Of a stretch of DNA of 64,000 nt, positions 7,155 to 25,104 are shown piece by piece. Numbering within the stretch: the stretch's first letter is position 1; every line of letters begins with the position of its first letter. Source of the stretch: Helicobacter labetoulli (GTDB lineage: Bacteria; Campylobacterota; Campylobacteria; Campylobacterales; Helicobacteraceae); assembly GCF_003670275.1 (NCBI RefSeq), contig NZ_QXJF01000005.1:11896-75895 (forward strand). Direction: 5' to 3'. The notes below the pieces were generated by a model that made no database searches, was not told where the DNA came from, and worked only from the letters and a program-made list of their open reading frames with translations. The translations under genes and the position numbers were made by a program.

Positions 7155-7230
7155 GCTGGTTTAGCTCAGTTGGTAGAGCATCTGCCTTGTAAGCAGAGGG
7201 TCGGGGGTTCAAGTCCCTTAACCAGCTCCA
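7155..7230 (+). tRNA. tRNA-Thr (TGT anticodon)
   Basis: 76 nt with encoded CCA. GCTGGTT pairs with AACCAGC in the acceptor stem; the anticodon stem CTGCC/AGCAG region frames TTGTAAG with anticodon TGT; GGTTCAAGTCC forms the T loop. Confidence 0.95.
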
Positions 7231-7288
7231 TTTTTCACACTCTAGCGTATTGCTTTCAGTGTTTTTACCAGTTTTTATAATTGTTTTT

Positions 7289-7373
<85 letters not shown>

Positions 7374-7448
7374 CCTAACTCATTCCGCAATAAATAAAGG
7401 AGTGATAGCCAAGTATTAGGGTGGTAGTCGAAATGATTTTGTTTTTTT

Positions 7449-7525
7449 GCGGGAATAGCTCAGTTGGCTAGAGCATCAGCCTTCCAAGCTGAGGGTCGCG
7501 GGTTCGAGCCCCGTTTCCCGCTCCA
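7449..7525 (+). tRNA. tRNA-Gly (TCC anticodon)
   Basis: 77 nt with encoded CCA. GCGGGAA/TTCCCGC acceptor stem, anticodon TCC in CTTCCAA, T loop GGTTCGAGCC. Confidence 0.95.
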
Positions 7526-7604
7526 TACTGGGAGCTGAATCTTTAACTTATACAATTCTTAAAAGTAAAGATTTTTCCAGATAGATTTTTGATTTTCTTA
7601 GGTT

Positions 7605-7679
7605 GCCCATATAGCTCAGTGGCAGAGCACTTCCTTGGTAAGGAAGAGGTCGGCGGTTCAATCCCGCTTATGGGCTCCA
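7605..7679 (+). tRNA. tRNA-Thr (GGT anticodon)
   Basis: 75 nt with encoded CCA. GCCCATA/TATGGGC acceptor, anticodon stem CTTCC/GGAAG around TTGGTAA, anticodon GGT. This second threonine tRNA, of different anticodon, immediately precedes tuf, as in many bacterial tRNA-tuf operons. Confidence 0.95.
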
Positions 7680-7744
7680 GTTTTTTAAGTGGAATCTCGC
7701 ATTAGCAGGATTCTAAAAATCAATCTTAAGGTTAGGAGAATAAA

Positions 7745-8944
7745 ATGGCAAAAGAAAAGTTTGTAAAAAACAAGCCACATGTGAATGTAGGAACAATTGG
7801 ACATGTGGATCACGGAAAGACAACTTTGAGTGCAGCTATCTCTGCTGTATTGGCAACAAAAGGTCTTGCAGAAATGAAAGACTACGATAATATTGATAAT
7901 GCCCCTGAGGAAAAAGAAAGAGGTATTACTATCGCTACTTCTCACATTGAGTATGAGACAGAAAATCGTCACTACGCACATGTGGATTGTCCCGGACACG
8001 CCGACTATGTAAAAAATATGATTACAGGTGCGGCACAAATGGATGGTGCGATTTTGGTTGTATCTGCTGCTGATGGTCCTATGCCACAAACAAGAGAGCA
8101 TATCCTTCTTTCACGCCAAGTGGGTGTGCATTACATCGTTGTGTTCTTAAATAAGCAGGATATGGTTGATGATGCTGAATTGCTTGAGCTTGTAGAGATG
8201 GAAGTTCGTGAGTTGCTTAGCCAATATGACTTCCCTGGTGATGATACTCCAATCGTGGCTGGTTCCGCACTTAAAGCACTTGAAGAAGCTAAGGCTGGTA
8301 ATGTTGGCGAGTGGGGAGAGAAAGTATTGAAATTGATGGAGGAAGTTGATAGATATATTCCTATTCCACAGCGTGATACTGAAAAAACATTCCTTATGCC
8401 TGTGGAAGATGTGTTCTCAATCGCTGGTCGTGGAACAGTTGTAACAGGTAGAGTAGAAAGAGGTGTTGTATGTGTAGGTGATGAAGTAGAAATCGTAGGT
8501 ATCCGCGATACACAAAAAACAACAGTTACTGGCGTTGAGATGTTTAGAAAAGAGCTTGATAAAGGTGAAGCTGGAGACAATGTCGGTATCCTTTTAAGAG
8601 GAACAAAGAAAGAAGAAGTTGAAAGAGGTATGGTGCTTTGTAAGCCCGGCTCAATTACACCTCATAAGAAATTTGAGGGTGAAATTTATGTTCTTTCAAA
8701 AGAGGAAGGCGGACGACACACTCCATTCTTTAAAGGTTATCGCCCACAATTCTATGTAAGAACAACAGATGTTACTGGTTCTATTGAGCTTCCAAGCGGT
8801 GTAGAGATGGTTATGCCTGGTGATAATGTAAAAATCACAGTAGAGCTTATCGCACCTGTAGCACTTGAAGAAGGAACTCGTTTTGCGATTCGTGAGGGTG
8901 GTAGAACGGTTGGTTCAGGTGTTGTAACAAAAATCATTGAATAG
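7745..8944 (+). CDS. tuf: Elongation factor Tu
   Basis: GTPase that delivers aminoacyl-tRNA to the ribosome. 399 residues, the full family length. G1 motif GHVDHGKT (19-26), switch element RGITI, G3 DCPGH, G4 NKQD and G5 SALK are all intact, followed by the two beta-barrel domains ending VVTKIIE. It lies 65 bases after tRNA-Thr(GGT) and is probably transcribed with the four tRNAs from the promoter at 7103-7131. The ribosome site is AGGAGAA. It is the only tuf copy in this window. Confidence 0.99.
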   Translation: MAKEKFVKNKPHVNVGTIGHVDHGKTTLSAAISAVLATKGLAEMKDYDNIDNAPEEKERGITIATSHIEYETENRHYAHVDCPGHADYVKNMITGAAQMDGAILVVSAADGPMPQTREHILLSRQVGVHYIVVFLNKQDMVDDAELLELVEMEVRELLSQYDFPGDDTPIVAGSALKALEEAKAGNVGEWGEKVLKLMEEVDRYIPIPQRDTEKTFLMPVEDVFSIAGRGTVVTGRVERGVVCVGDEVEIVGIRDTQKTTVTGVEMFRKELDKGEAGDNVGILLRGTKKEEVERGMVLCKPGSITPHKKFEGEIYVLSKEEGGRHTPFFKGYRPQFYVRTTDVTGSIELPSGVEMVMPGDNVKITVELIAPVALEEGTRFAIREGGRTVGSGVVTKIIE

Positions 8945-8958
8945 TAAGAGGCTATTAG

Positions 8959-9129
8959 ATGGCAAAGGGAAGCACTATTAAGATAGGACTTAAGTGTTCG
9001 GAATGTGGTGATATAAATTATAGCACTACTAAGAATGCAAAGACAAATACAGAAAAACTGGAGCTCAAGAAGTTTTCTCCTCGTTTGAATAAACATACAA
9101 TTCACAAGGAAGTAAAGCTTAAAAGCTAG
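8959..9129 (+). CDS. rpmG: 50S ribosomal protein L33
   Basis: 56-residue L33. It begins [17 protein letters not shown] and ends KEVKLKS, with [12 protein letters not shown] in the middle. A CxxC pair (CSEC) is present, and a possible second zinc-binding pair is missing, as only two cysteines occur. It starts 14 bases after tuf, followed closely by tRNA-Trp and secE, the classic tuf-rpmG-trnW-secE-nusG order. Confidence 0.96.
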   Translation: MAKGSTIKIGLKCSECGDINYSTTKNAKTNTEKLELKKFSPRLNKHTIHKEVKLKS

Positions 9130-9147
9130 GCTTTTTGCCTAGCTTAT

Positions 9148-9223
9148 AGGTCAGTAGCTCCAATGGTAGAGCGTCGGTCTCCAAAACCGAGTGTTGGGGG
9201 TTCGAGTCCCTCCTGGCCTGCCA
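9148..9223 (+). tRNA. tRNA-Trp (CCA anticodon)
   Basis: 76 nt with encoded CCA. AGGTCAG/CTGGCCT acceptor, anticodon CCA in TCTCCAAAA, T loop GGTTCGAGTCC. Placed between rpmG and secE, as in many epsilonproteobacteria. Confidence 0.95.
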
Positions 9224-9265
9224 CAAAAGCTGTAAGTTGATAATTCTTTAAGAAAGAGATACATA

Positions 9266-9448
9266 ATGATTAAAAAGATAAAAACCTATTTTCGCAACGC
9301 AAATGAGGAACGACTAAAAGTTATTTTCCCTACAAAAGAGCAGATTCGCAATGCGTCTATATCTGTGCTTATTGTAGTAAGTGTCGTTACTTTATTTCTA
9401 GCGTTGGTTGATTGGATTTTGCTTCATTCTGTGTCAAGTATTTTGTAA
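9266..9448 (+). CDS. secE: Preprotein translocase subunit SecE
   Basis: 60-residue single-span form of SecE, which clamps SecY in the SecYEG channel. An amphipathic, charged N-terminal helix (KTYFRNANEERLKVIFPTKE) precedes one membrane helix from about residue 31 to 53. This is the short form lacking the extra two helices of E. coli SecE. It lies between tRNA-Trp and nusG; the ATG at 9266 follows AAGAAAGAGA. Confidence 0.95.
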   Translation: MIKKIKTYFRNANEERLKVIFPTKEQIRNASISVLIVVSVVTLFLALVDWILLHSVSSIL

Positions 9449-9470
9449 TATTATTGTGGAGAGGTGAAGC

Positions 9471-9986
9471 TTGGAGTGGTATGCTATACAAACATATTCT
9501 GGTAGCGAAAAGTCAGTAGGCGAGGCAATCCGTAATTTGATTGTGCAAAATCAAATGCAAGATAGATTTGGAGAGGTTGTTGTTCCTACAGAATCTATCA
9601 TAGAGACAAAGAAGAAGATCGTTGATAGGAGTTTGTATCCTGGGTATGTGTTTATTCAAGTTGATTTAGACACAAAGCTTTGGCATATGATCCAGTCTTT
9701 GCCTAGGGTAGGGCGTTTCATTGGTGAGAGCAAGAAGCCCACACCTTTAAATGAAGCTGATATTGCAAAGATACTTGAAAAGGTAAGGAATCCAAGTGCT
9801 CCAAAACCTAAGATTTCATTTGAACAGGGTGAAGTTGTGCGGATCATTGATGGTCCATTTGTAAATTTTACAGGCACGGTTGAGGAGTATGACTTAGAGC
9901 ATAAGAAACTTAAGCTCAATGTTTCTATATTTGGTAGAAATACTCCTGTTGAGATTTTATATTCGCAAGTCGAAAAAATTGTTTAA
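9471..9986 (+). CDS. nusG: Transcription termination/antitermination factor NusG
   Basis: Binds RNA polymerase to regulate pausing and couples it to Rho and the ribosome. 171 residues: the NGN domain begins EWYAIQTYSGSEK, and PGYVFIQ and a KOW domain (FEQGEVVRIIDGPFVNFTGTV) follow, with the usual ending. The start is TTG at 9471, chosen because GGAGAGG lies 6 bases upstream and EWYAIQ is the conserved N-terminus; no ATG fits. Confidence 0.97.
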   Translation: MEWYAIQTYSGSEKSVGEAIRNLIVQNQMQDRFGEVVVPTESIIETKKKIVDRSLYPGYVFIQVDLDTKLWHMIQSLPRVGRFIGESKKPTPLNEADIAKILEKVRNPSAPKPKISFEQGEVVRIIDGPFVNFTGTVEEYDLEHKKLKLNVSIFGRNTPVEILYSQVEKIV

Positions 9987-10012
9987 ATTTGCTTAAGAGA
10001 AAGGAATAGATA

Positions 10013-10438
10013 ATGGGCAAGAAAGTTGTTGGTGAGTTGAAGTTGCAGATTCCAGCGGGCAAGGCAAATCCATCTCCTCCTGTTGGTCCAGCTTTAGGGC
10101 AAAGAGGCGTAAATATTATGGAGTTTTGTAAGGCTTTTAATGAAAAGACAAAGGATATGGGTGATTTTAATATTCCTGTCGTGATTACAATTTATCAGGA
10201 TAAGAGTTTTACCTTTATTACAAAAAAGCCACCTGTAACGGATCTTATCAAGAAAGCAGCTAGGATTACAAAAGGCTCTGATAATCCGCTAAAGAATAAA
10301 GTTGGAAAATTGACAAGCAAACAGCTTGAAGAGATTGCTCAAACTAAAATGGAAGACCTTAATGCATCAGACCTTGAGGCTGCAAAGAAGATTGTAGTTG
10401 GAAGTGCGAGAAGTATGGGTATTGAAATCCAAGATTAA
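10013..10438 (+). CDS. rplK: 50S ribosomal protein L11
   Basis: 141 residues, the standard length, covering the GTPase-associated centre of the 50S subunit. The N-terminal region [21 protein letters not shown] is the L11 signature with proline-rich turn; the C-terminal rRNA-binding domain ends [11 protein letters not shown]. It is 26 bases downstream of nusG and 15 upstream of rplA, in the normal nusG-rplK-rplA order. Confidence 0.98.
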   Translation: MGKKVVGELKLQIPAGKANPSPPVGPALGQRGVNIMEFCKAFNEKTKDMGDFNIPVVITIYQDKSFTFITKKPPVTDLIKKAARITKGSDNPLKNKVGKLTSKQLEEIAQTKMEDLNASDLEAAKKIVVGSARSMGIEIQD

Positions 10439-10453
10439 TAACGGAGTTTGTTT

Positions 10454-11158
10454 ATGGGTAAAAAAGTAGCAAAGAGATTACAAGCTTTACAGGCGAAGAT
10501 AGATTCTCAAAAGGTGTATGATGTTCAAAGTGGTGTGAGTGCAGTAAAATCATTGGCATCTACAAAGTTTGATGAAACGGTTGAAGTTGCACTGCGACTC
10601 GGTGTTGATCCTAGACACGCTGACCAAATGATACGCGGTGCAGTCGTATTGCCTCACGGGACAGGTAAAAAAGTGCGTGTTGCTGTTTTTGCTAAAGGCA
10701 TCAAGGCAGATGAGGCAAAAAGTGCTGGTGCTGATGTTGTGGGTGCTGATGATTTGGCAGATGAGATTAAAAATGGCAAGATTAATTTTGATATGGTTAT
10801 TGCGACGCCGGATATGATGGCACTTGTAGGGAAAGTGGGGCGTATTCTTGGACCAAAGGGTTTGATGCCAAATCCAAAAACAGGCACTGTTACAATGGAT
10901 GTTGCTAAGGCGGTTTCCAACGCTAAAAGCGGACAGGTGAATTTTAGGGTAGATAAAAAGGGTATTATTCACGCTCCTATTGGCAAGGCTTCATTTGATG
11001 AAAATAAAATCCGCGACAATATGCTAGAGTTTGTTCGTGCTATCAATAGACTAAAGCCAACTTCAGCAAAAGGCAAATATATCCGCAGTAGCACTTTATC
11101 CCTTACGATGAGTCCGGCTATACAGCTAGATTCTCAAGAACTTATGGATATAAAGTAA
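10454..11158 (+). CDS. rplA: 50S ribosomal protein L1
   Basis: 234 residues counted from ATG 10454 ([10 protein letters not shown]). An in-frame TTG two codons earlier overlaps the ribosome site ACGGAGT, so it is less likely. Signature elements [26 protein letters not shown] and [21 protein letters not shown] are intact. L1 forms the mobile stalk at the E site and usually represses its own operon by binding mRNA. About 100 non-coding bases follow before rplJ. Confidence 0.98.
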   Translation: MGKKVAKRLQALQAKIDSQKVYDVQSGVSAVKSLASTKFDETVEVALRLGVDPRHADQMIRGAVVLPHGTGKKVRVAVFAKGIKADEAKSAGADVVGADDLADEIKNGKINFDMVIATPDMMALVGKVGRILGPKGLMPNPKTGTVTMDVAKAVSNAKSGQVNFRVDKKGIIHAPIGKASFDENKIRDNMLEFVRAINRLKPTSAKGKYIRSSTLSLTMSPAIQLDSQELMDIK

Positions 11159-11191
11159 GCCTTATAGATTGTCGTATTGTTTTATCTTAGA

Positions 11192-11230
11192 CCAAAGAAT
11201 ATAGGGGCTTTGGCTTAAAAATTACCCTAT
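11192..11230 (+). promoter_or_regulatory. Candidate H-type pseudoknot in the rplJ leader
   Basis: Two interlocked perfect 6-bp helices: CCAAAG (11192-11197) with CTTTGG (11208-11213), and ATAGGG (11201-11206) with CCCTAT (11225-11230). Loop sizes of 3, 1 and 11 nt suit an H-type pseudoknot; otherwise the two helices could form one at a time. It lies about 28 bases before the rplJ start. L10-L12 complexes autoregulate rplJL through leader RNA in other bacteria; that this is the equivalent here is inference. Confidence 0.5.
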
Positions 11231-11258
11231 GTGAGGTTTTGGGCTGAAAGGAGGAGGA

Positions 11259-11744
11259 ATGACTAAACAAGAGAAGATTCAGATTGTAGAATATTTAAGT
11301 TCTGAATTTAAGAATGCTTCCGCACTTATTGTGTGTGATTATAAAGGTTTGCAAGTAAGTCATCTTGAAGAGCTAAGACGCACTTCAAAGGCAACAAACA
11401 TTAAAGTCCAAGTCATTAAGAACACTTTGGCAAGTATCGCACTTAAAAATGCGGAGCAACCAGATTTGGCACTTAAAGATACAAATATTTTTCTTTGGGC
11501 AGATGATCAAATCGCATTGTCTAAAGTTGTTTGTAAATTTGCAGACACACATAGTGAGCATTTTGTTTTGAAAACAGGTTTATTTGATGCTCAAGTTGTG
11601 GATACACAACATATTGTATCTGTTTCCAAGCTCCCAAGCAAAGAAGAGCTTATTGGTATGTTGTTGTCTGTTTGGACTGCACCGGCGCGTTATTTTGTTA
11701 CCGGGCTTGATAATTTGAAAAAACAAAAAGAAGAAAATCAATAA
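11259..11744 (+). CDS. rplJ: 50S ribosomal protein L10
   Basis: 161 residues. L10 anchors L7/L12 dimers to the 23S rRNA to form the ribosomal stalk. The N-terminal half shows the family pattern ([24 protein letters not shown] and [15 protein letters not shown]); the C-terminal helix binding L7/L12 ends [11 protein letters not shown] very strong ribosome site, AAGGAGGAGG, precedes ATG 11259. It is co-transcribed with rplL 12 bases downstream, with a structured leader upstream. Confidence 0.98.
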   Translation: MTKQEKIQIVEYLSSEFKNASALIVCDYKGLQVSHLEELRRTSKATNIKVQVIKNTLASIALKNAEQPDLALKDTNIFLWADDQIALSKVVCKFADTHSEHFVLKTGLFDAQVVDTQHIVSVSKLPSKEELIGMLLSVWTAPARYFVTGLDNLKKQKEENQ

Positions 11745-11756
11745 GAGGAGAAAAAG

Positions 11757-12134
11757 ATGGCAATTTCTAAAGAAGATGTATTGGAATACATTGGAAACCT
11801 TTCCGTGTTAGAACTTTCAGAGCTTGTAAAGGCTTTTGAAGAGAAGTTTGGTGTAAGTGCTGCTCCAACGGTTGTTGCAGGTGCAGTTGCAGGTGGTGGT
11901 GCTGGAGCTGCTGCTGAAGAAAAAACTGATTTTAATGTAATTCTTGTTGATGCAGGTGCAAATAAGATCAATGTAATTAAAGCGGTGCGTGAGATTACAG
12001 GCTTGGGCTTGAAAGAAGCAAAAGATGCGACAGAGCAAACTCCTAGCACACTTAAAGAGGGTGTAAGCAAAGAAGATGCTGAAAACTTTAAGAAAAAACT
12101 TGAAGAAGCGGGTGCGAAGGTTGAGATTAAGTAA
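11757..12134 (+). CDS. rplL: 50S ribosomal protein L7/L12
   Basis: 125 residues. N-terminal dimerisation domain ([22 protein letters not shown]), an alanine/glycine-rich hinge (about residues 40-55, [16 protein letters not shown]) and the C-terminal factor-binding domain (KTDFNVIL to KVEIK) are complete. It recruits translational GTPases to the ribosome. An intrinsic terminator follows 31 bases after the stop, separating it partly from rpoBC. Confidence 0.98.
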   Translation: MAISKEDVLEYIGNLSVLELSELVKAFEEKFGVSAAPTVVAGAVAGGGAGAAAEEKTDFNVILVDAGANKINVIKAVREITGLGLKEAKDATEQTPSTLKEGVSKEDAENFKKKLEEAGAKVEIK

Positions 12135-12164
12135 TCTTGCATATTTCCTTGTTTCTTAATGGTT

Positions 12165-12197
12165 GCCAAATCTTAGAATCTAAGGTTTGGCTTTTTT
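12165..12197 (+). terminator. Intrinsic terminator/attenuator between rplL and rpoBC
   Basis: GCCAAATCTTAG pairs with CTAAGGTTTGGC (12 bp with one T-G wobble) around a 3-base AAT loop and is followed at once by TTTTTT. Partial termination here would set the usual excess of L7/L12 over RNA polymerase. Confidence 0.88.
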
Positions 12198-12225
12198 GCA
12201 TTTAAGTAATATTGTAAAAATACCT

Positions 12226-12231
12226 TATAAT
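12226..12231 (+). promoter_or_regulatory. Predicted -10 box of an internal rpoBC promoter
   Basis: TATAAT lies 60 bases before the rpoBC start and 28 bases after the terminator T run. No clear -35 box, which is normal for Helicobacter promoters. Confidence 0.5.
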
Positions 12232-12255
12232 TGTAGGCTTTTTTAGAGTATTTAG

Positions 12256-20967
<8,712 letters not shown>

Positions 20968-21059
20968 GGTAAAATCCTATTCTCTAAGAGAAATAAAAGT
21001 TTTAGTTGGGTAGAATCCCCGCATTTTTTATTTTCAAATTTTACATAAAGGAAATGTCA

Positions 21060-21449
21060 GTGCCAACCATAAATCAATTAATTAGAAAAGAGAGAAAGAA
21101 AGTCATTCGCAAGACGAAGTCTCCAGCGTTGTTAGAGTGTCCGCAAAGAAGAGGTGTATGTACGCGTGTTTATACAACAACACCAAAGAAACCAAACTCA
21201 GCGTTGAGAAAGGTTGCAAAAGTCAAGCTTACTTCTAAGGTTGAGGTTATTAGCTATATTCCCGGTGAGGGACACAACTTGCAAGAGCACTCAATCGTGC
21301 TTGTGAGAGGTGGGCGTGTTAAGGACTTGCCGGGTGTGAAGTATCACATTATTCGTGGTGCTTTGGATACAGCAGGTGTGGCAAAGAGAAGTGTTTCACG
21401 CAGTAAGTATGGTGCTAAAAAAGCTAAAGCCGGTGGCGATAAAAAATAG
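21060..21449 (+). CDS. rpsL: 30S ribosomal protein S12
   Basis: 129 residues from GTG 21060 ([14 protein letters not shown]). GTG is preferred because AAAGGA lies 8 bases upstream, whereas the in-frame ATG two codons earlier (21054) is too close to it. [13 protein letters not shown] carries the lysine that, when mutated, gives streptomycin resistance; it is wild type. S12 acts in decoding. Start of the rpsL-rpsG-fusA group, 92 bases after rpoBC. Confidence 0.97.
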   Translation: MPTINQLIRKERKKVIRKTKSPALLECPQRRGVCTRVYTTTPKKPNSALRKVAKVKLTSKVEVISYIPGEGHNLQEHSIVLVRGGRVKDLPGVKYHIIRGALDTAGVAKRSVSRSKYGAKKAKAGGDKK

Positions 21450-21459
21450 TTAAGGATAG

Positions 21460-21930
<471 letters not shown>

Positions 21931-21951
21931 TAGAAAGACAAAGGACATATA

Positions 21952-24030
21952 ATGGCAAGGAAAACCCCTTTAGCACGAATTAGAAATATTGGTATTGCTG
22001 CACACATCGATGCTGGTAAAACAACAACTTCAGAGCGTATTTTGTTTTATACAGGTGTTAGCCATAAAATAGGTGAAGTGCATGATGGTGCTGCGACTAT
22101 GGATTGGATGGAGCAGGAGAAAGAGCGTGGTATTACTATTACTTCAGCGACAACCACTTGTTTTTGGAAAGATTACCAAATCAACCTTATTGACACTCCC
22201 GGACATGTGGATTTTACCATTGAGGTGGAACGCTCTATGCGTGTGCTTGATGGTGCTGTGGCGGTATTTTGTTCTGTTGGTGGGGTGCAGCCTCAAAGTG
22301 AAACCGTGTGGAGACAAGCCAATAAATACGGCGTTCCTCGTATGGTGTTTGTAAATAAGATGGATAGAATCGGTGCAAACTTTTTCAATGTAGAATCTCA
22401 AATCAGGCAACGACTTAAAGCTAATCCCGTGCCTATTAATATACCTATTGGTGCAGAAGAGAATTTTAAGGGTATTGTAGATTTAATTCAAATGAAAGCT
22501 ATCGTTTGGAATGATGAATCTATGGGGGCTAAATATGATGTGGAAGAGATTCCAGCTGATTTATTAGAAAAGGCTAATGAGTATCGTGAGAAATTGTTAG
22601 AAGCCGCAGCCGAACAAGATGAAGCTTTGATGGAAAAATATCTTGGTGGAGAAGAGTTAAGTATTGAAGAGATCAAAAAGGGTGTTAAGATAGGCTGTCT
22701 CAATATGAGTCTTATTCCAATGCTTTGTGGCTCAAGCTTTAAGAATAAAGGCGTTCAAACACTTCTTGATGCTGTTGTTGATTATCTTCCCGCTCCTACT
22801 GAAGTTGCTGAGATTAAGGGTATTGATCCAAAAGATGAGTCTGAACTTAGTGTAGAATCAAGTGATAATGGTGCATTTGCTGGTTTGGCATTTAAGATTA
22901 TGACAGACCCATTTGTTGGACAACTTACATTTGTTCGTGCATATCGTGGAAAATTAGAATCTGGAAGTTATGTCCTTAACTCTACAAAGGGTAAGAAAGA
23001 GCGTGTTGGGCGACTTTTGAAAATGCACTCCAACAAGCGAGAAGACATAAAAGAGATTTATGCAGGTGAGATTTGTGCTTTTGTTGGTTTAAAAGATACG
23101 GTTACGGGTGATACGCTTTGTGATGAAAAAGTGCCGGTAATTTTGGAGCGTATGGATTTCCCAGAGCCTGTGATTCAAATTGCTGTTGAACCAAAAACAA
23201 AAGCAGACCAAGAGAAAATGTCTATCGCTTTAGGTAAGCTTGCAGAAGAAGATCCAAGCTTTAGAGTAAACACACACGAGGAGACAGGGCAAACGCTTAT
23301 TGGTGGTATGGGTGAGTTACACCTTGAAATCATTGTTGATAGATTGAAAAGGGAATTTAAGGTTGAGGCTGAAGTAGGTGAGCCACAAGTTGCCTTTAGG
23401 GAGACTATCCGCAACGCAGTAGAGCAAGAATGTAAATATGCAAAACAATCTGGTGGGCGAGGTCAGTATGGACATGTTCATATCAAGCTAGAGCCAAAAG
23501 AACCTGGCGAAGGGTATGAATTTGTAAATAATATTAGTGGGGGTGTGATTCCAAAAGAGTATATTCCTGCTGTTGATAAAGGGATTCAAGAAGCAATGCA
23601 AAATGGTGTGTTTGCTGGATATCCTGTCGTAGATTTTAAAGTAACTCTCTACGATGGGAGTTACCACGATGTGGATTCATCTGAAATGGCGTTTAAAATC
23701 GCTGGTTCTATGGCATTTAAAGATGCTTGTCGTAAAGCAAATGCAGTGCTGTTAGAGCCTATGATGAAGGTTGAGGTTGAGGTCCCTGAAGAGTATATGG
23801 GTGATGTCATAGGAGACTTGAATAGAAGGCGTGGGCAAATAAATTCAATGGATGATCGTATGGGATTAAAGATTGTAAATGCATTTGTTCCATTGGCTGA
23901 GATGTTTGGGTATTCTACTGATTTGCGTTCAGCTACACAGGGTAGAGGCACATATACTATGGAATTTGATCATTATGGCGAGGTTCCAAATAATATTGCC
24001 AAGGAAATTATGGAGAAAAGAAAGGGGTAA
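21952..24030 (+). CDS. fusA: Elongation factor G
   Basis: 692-residue translocase GTPase. G1 AHIDAGKTT (about 17-25), RGITITSA switch I, DTPGHVDF and NKMDR are intact, followed by domains II-V, including GGRGQYGHV and the C-terminal [11 protein letters not shown]. It drives tRNA-mRNA translocation and ribosome recycling. It ends the str group; a lipoprotein gene starts only 3 bases later, so they are probably co-transcribed. Confidence 0.99.
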   Translation: MARKTPLARIRNIGIAAHIDAGKTTTSERILFYTGVSHKIGEVHDGAATMDWMEQEKERGITITSATTTCFWKDYQINLIDTPGHVDFTIEVERSMRVLDGAVAVFCSVGGVQPQSETVWRQANKYGVPRMVFVNKMDRIGANFFNVESQIRQRLKANPVPINIPIGAEENFKGIVDLIQMKAIVWNDESMGAKYDVEEIPADLLEKANEYREKLLEAAAEQDEALMEKYLGGEELSIEEIKKGVKIGCLNMSLIPMLCGSSFKNKGVQTLLDAVVDYLPAPTEVAEIKGIDPKDESELSVESSDNGAFAGLAFKIMTDPFVGQLTFVRAYRGKLESGSYVLNSTKGKKERVGRLLKMHSNKREDIKEIYAGEICAFVGLKDTVTGDTLCDEKVPVILERMDFPEPVIQIAVEPKTKADQEKMSIALGKLAEEDPSFRVNTHEETGQTLIGGMGELHLEIIVDRLKREFKVEAEVGEPQVAFRETIRNAVEQECKYAKQSGGRGQYGHVHIKLEPKEPGEGYEFVNNISGGVIPKEYIPAVDKGIQEAMQNGVFAGYPVVDFKVTLYDGSYHDVDSSEMAFKIAGSMAFKDACRKANAVLLEPMMKVEVEVPEEYMGDVIGDLNRRRGQINSMDDRMGLKIVNAFVPLAEMFGYSTDLRSATQGRGTYTMEFDHYGEVPNNIAKEIMEKRKG

Positions 24031-24033
24031 CAT

Positions 24034-24306
24034 ATGAAAAGGTTAGCTTTAGTTTTGGGTTTAGGTTTAATATTTGCGGCGTGTGGTGATAACATAAAGG
24101 AAAAAGAAGCTCCAGTAGCACCGGCACCAGAGCAAAGAGAATCTGCTGTGCCTCTTGTTGAAGATCCAGGTATTGAGATTAAGGACCCAAAAGCAACGGA
24201 GGCATCTGCAGAGGCTAATGCTGAGGTTAAGCCTGAATCTGATGCTTCAGCAGCGAGTGAAGAGCAAACGCAGTCTAGTGAGCAAAAGGAAGAAAAAGCT
24301 CAATAG
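24034..24306 (+). CDS. Small acidic lipoprotein, unknown function
   Basis: 90 residues. The signal peptide MKRLALVLGLGLIFAAC has a lipobox FAAC with modified Cys17. The mature part is low-complexity, rich in E, A, S and P, and predicted disordered, with no recognised domain. It starts 3 bases after fusA and follows AAGGGG at the fusA 3' end. Likely attached to a membrane in the periplasm. It could act as a spacer or surface lipoprotein; no function is claimed. Secretion signal is clear; homology is not. Confidence 0.82.
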   Translation: MKRLALVLGLGLIFAACGDNIKEKEAPVAPAPEQRESAVPLVEDPGIEIKDPKATEASAEANAEVKPESDASAASEEQTQSSEQKEEKAQ

Positions 24307-24314
24307 TGCAATAT

Positions 24315-24352
24315 TCTCTCCTTTATGCGTTCTATTTGCCATAAAGGAGAGA
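24315..24352. promoter_or_regulatory. 13-bp perfect palindrome upstream of the cytochrome gene
   Basis: TCTCTCCTTTATG (24315-24327) is the exact inverse complement of CATAAAGGAGAGA (24340-24352), with a 12-base gap. No T run follows in either direction, which argues against a simple terminator, and a TATAAT begins 3 bases later, placing the palindrome across the -35 region. It is a candidate operator or mRNA hairpin. Confidence 0.6.
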
Positions 24353-24354
24353 TG

Positions 24355-24360
24355 TATAAT
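24355..24360 (+). promoter_or_regulatory. Predicted -10 box of the cytochrome c gene
   Basis: TATAAT 21 bases before the ATG at 24381, directly after the palindrome. Transcription starting 6-8 bases downstream would leave a very short leader containing the GAAGGAAA ribosome site. Confidence 0.5.
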
Positions 24361-24380
24361 CTAAGAAAGGTGAAGGAAAA

Positions 24381-24791
24381 ATGTATAAGTTTATTCTTTT
24401 GGCTTTTTATCTCTCTTTTTTATTTTTTACTGCCTGTTCTACTGATGATAAAACTACACAGTCAAATCAAACTATACCTTTAACACAAGATTCTATCACT
24501 ACATCTTCTAGCGATAATTCTCAAGATTCTGTGCAAAATACATCTGATCCAGAGCTGCTGTATGCTCGTTGTGCCTCCTGCCACGGCAAAGATGGCAAAA
24601 GTGTTGCACCCGGTAGTGTAGGCAATGTTTTAATCGCTTCATTAAATAAGAAGCAGGTTATAGAATCTTTAAAAGGCTTTCGTGCGAGAACTTTGAGTAG
24701 GGGTGGTAATTCTGTGATTATGTATATGCAGACAAAGCATTTGAGCGATGCTGATATTGAGGCGTTGGCAACATATATTGATGCATTTTAA
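24381..24791 (+). CDS. Lipoprotein c-type cytochrome
   Basis: 136 residues. The lipoprotein signal ends at FTAC (Cys19), followed by a Ser/Thr-rich linker and a class I cytochrome c domain with one haem motif CASCH (C64, C67, H68). Met residues in VIMYMQTKHL (about 113-117) are candidates for the sixth ligand. The GKDGKSVAPGS and LSDADIEALATYI segments are typical of cytochrome c553-like proteins. It probably carries electrons in the periplasm tethered to a membrane; partners are unknown. Single gene with its own predicted promoter. Confidence 0.9.
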   Translation: MYKFILLAFYLSFLFFTACSTDDKTTQSNQTIPLTQDSITTSSSDNSQDSVQNTSDPELLYARCASCHGKDGKSVAPGSVGNVLIASLNKKQVIESLKGFRARTLSRGGNSVIMYMQTKHLSDADIEALATYIDAF

Positions 24792-25104
24792 GTGAGTTGC
24801 TTAAACTTCTTGAAAATTCTATATAGTTGCTTGAAATTGCAATATAAATCTCTCGACTTATATAAAGGCAGAGTAATAAGTGCTTCCTACCAAAGATTAT
24901 AAAAAAGTTTCTTTAAAAAACCCAAATGTAAGTCTATAAATTCAAGTGTTTTGACAAAACAAATAAGCTCTGCCTACTCATTTAAAAACACAATAGCTTT
25001 ATGTTGCTTAGTCTAGAATCTAACGAGGCAATCTTTGCAAAATCATTGTTGAATCTTTACAATCAATCACACAAAGCTTGATTGTTGTGAAGATTCTAAA
25101 TCTA
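24792..25104. other. Intergenic region with imperfect stem-loop
   Basis: About 310 bases between the converging cytochrome and motB genes. No ORF. GAATCTTTACAATCAATC (25051-25068) is largely complementary to 25078-25096 (TTGATTGTTGTGAAGATTC) around a 9-base gap and lies just past the motB stop; it may end motB transcription, though without a clear T run. Confidence 0.5.

Noticed and set aside
7685-8101. 138-codon frame antisense to the start of tuf
   Set aside because: Shadow of a highly biased gene; cysteine- and histidine-rich, no initiation signal.
20977-21000. Small inverted repeat TTCTC/GAGAA after rpoBC as terminator
   Set aside because: Five-base stem without a T run; too weak.
21006-21059. 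N-terminal extension of S12 from 21006
   Set aside because: Extra residues precede the conserved MPTINQL start, and the AAAGGA site fits GTG 21060.
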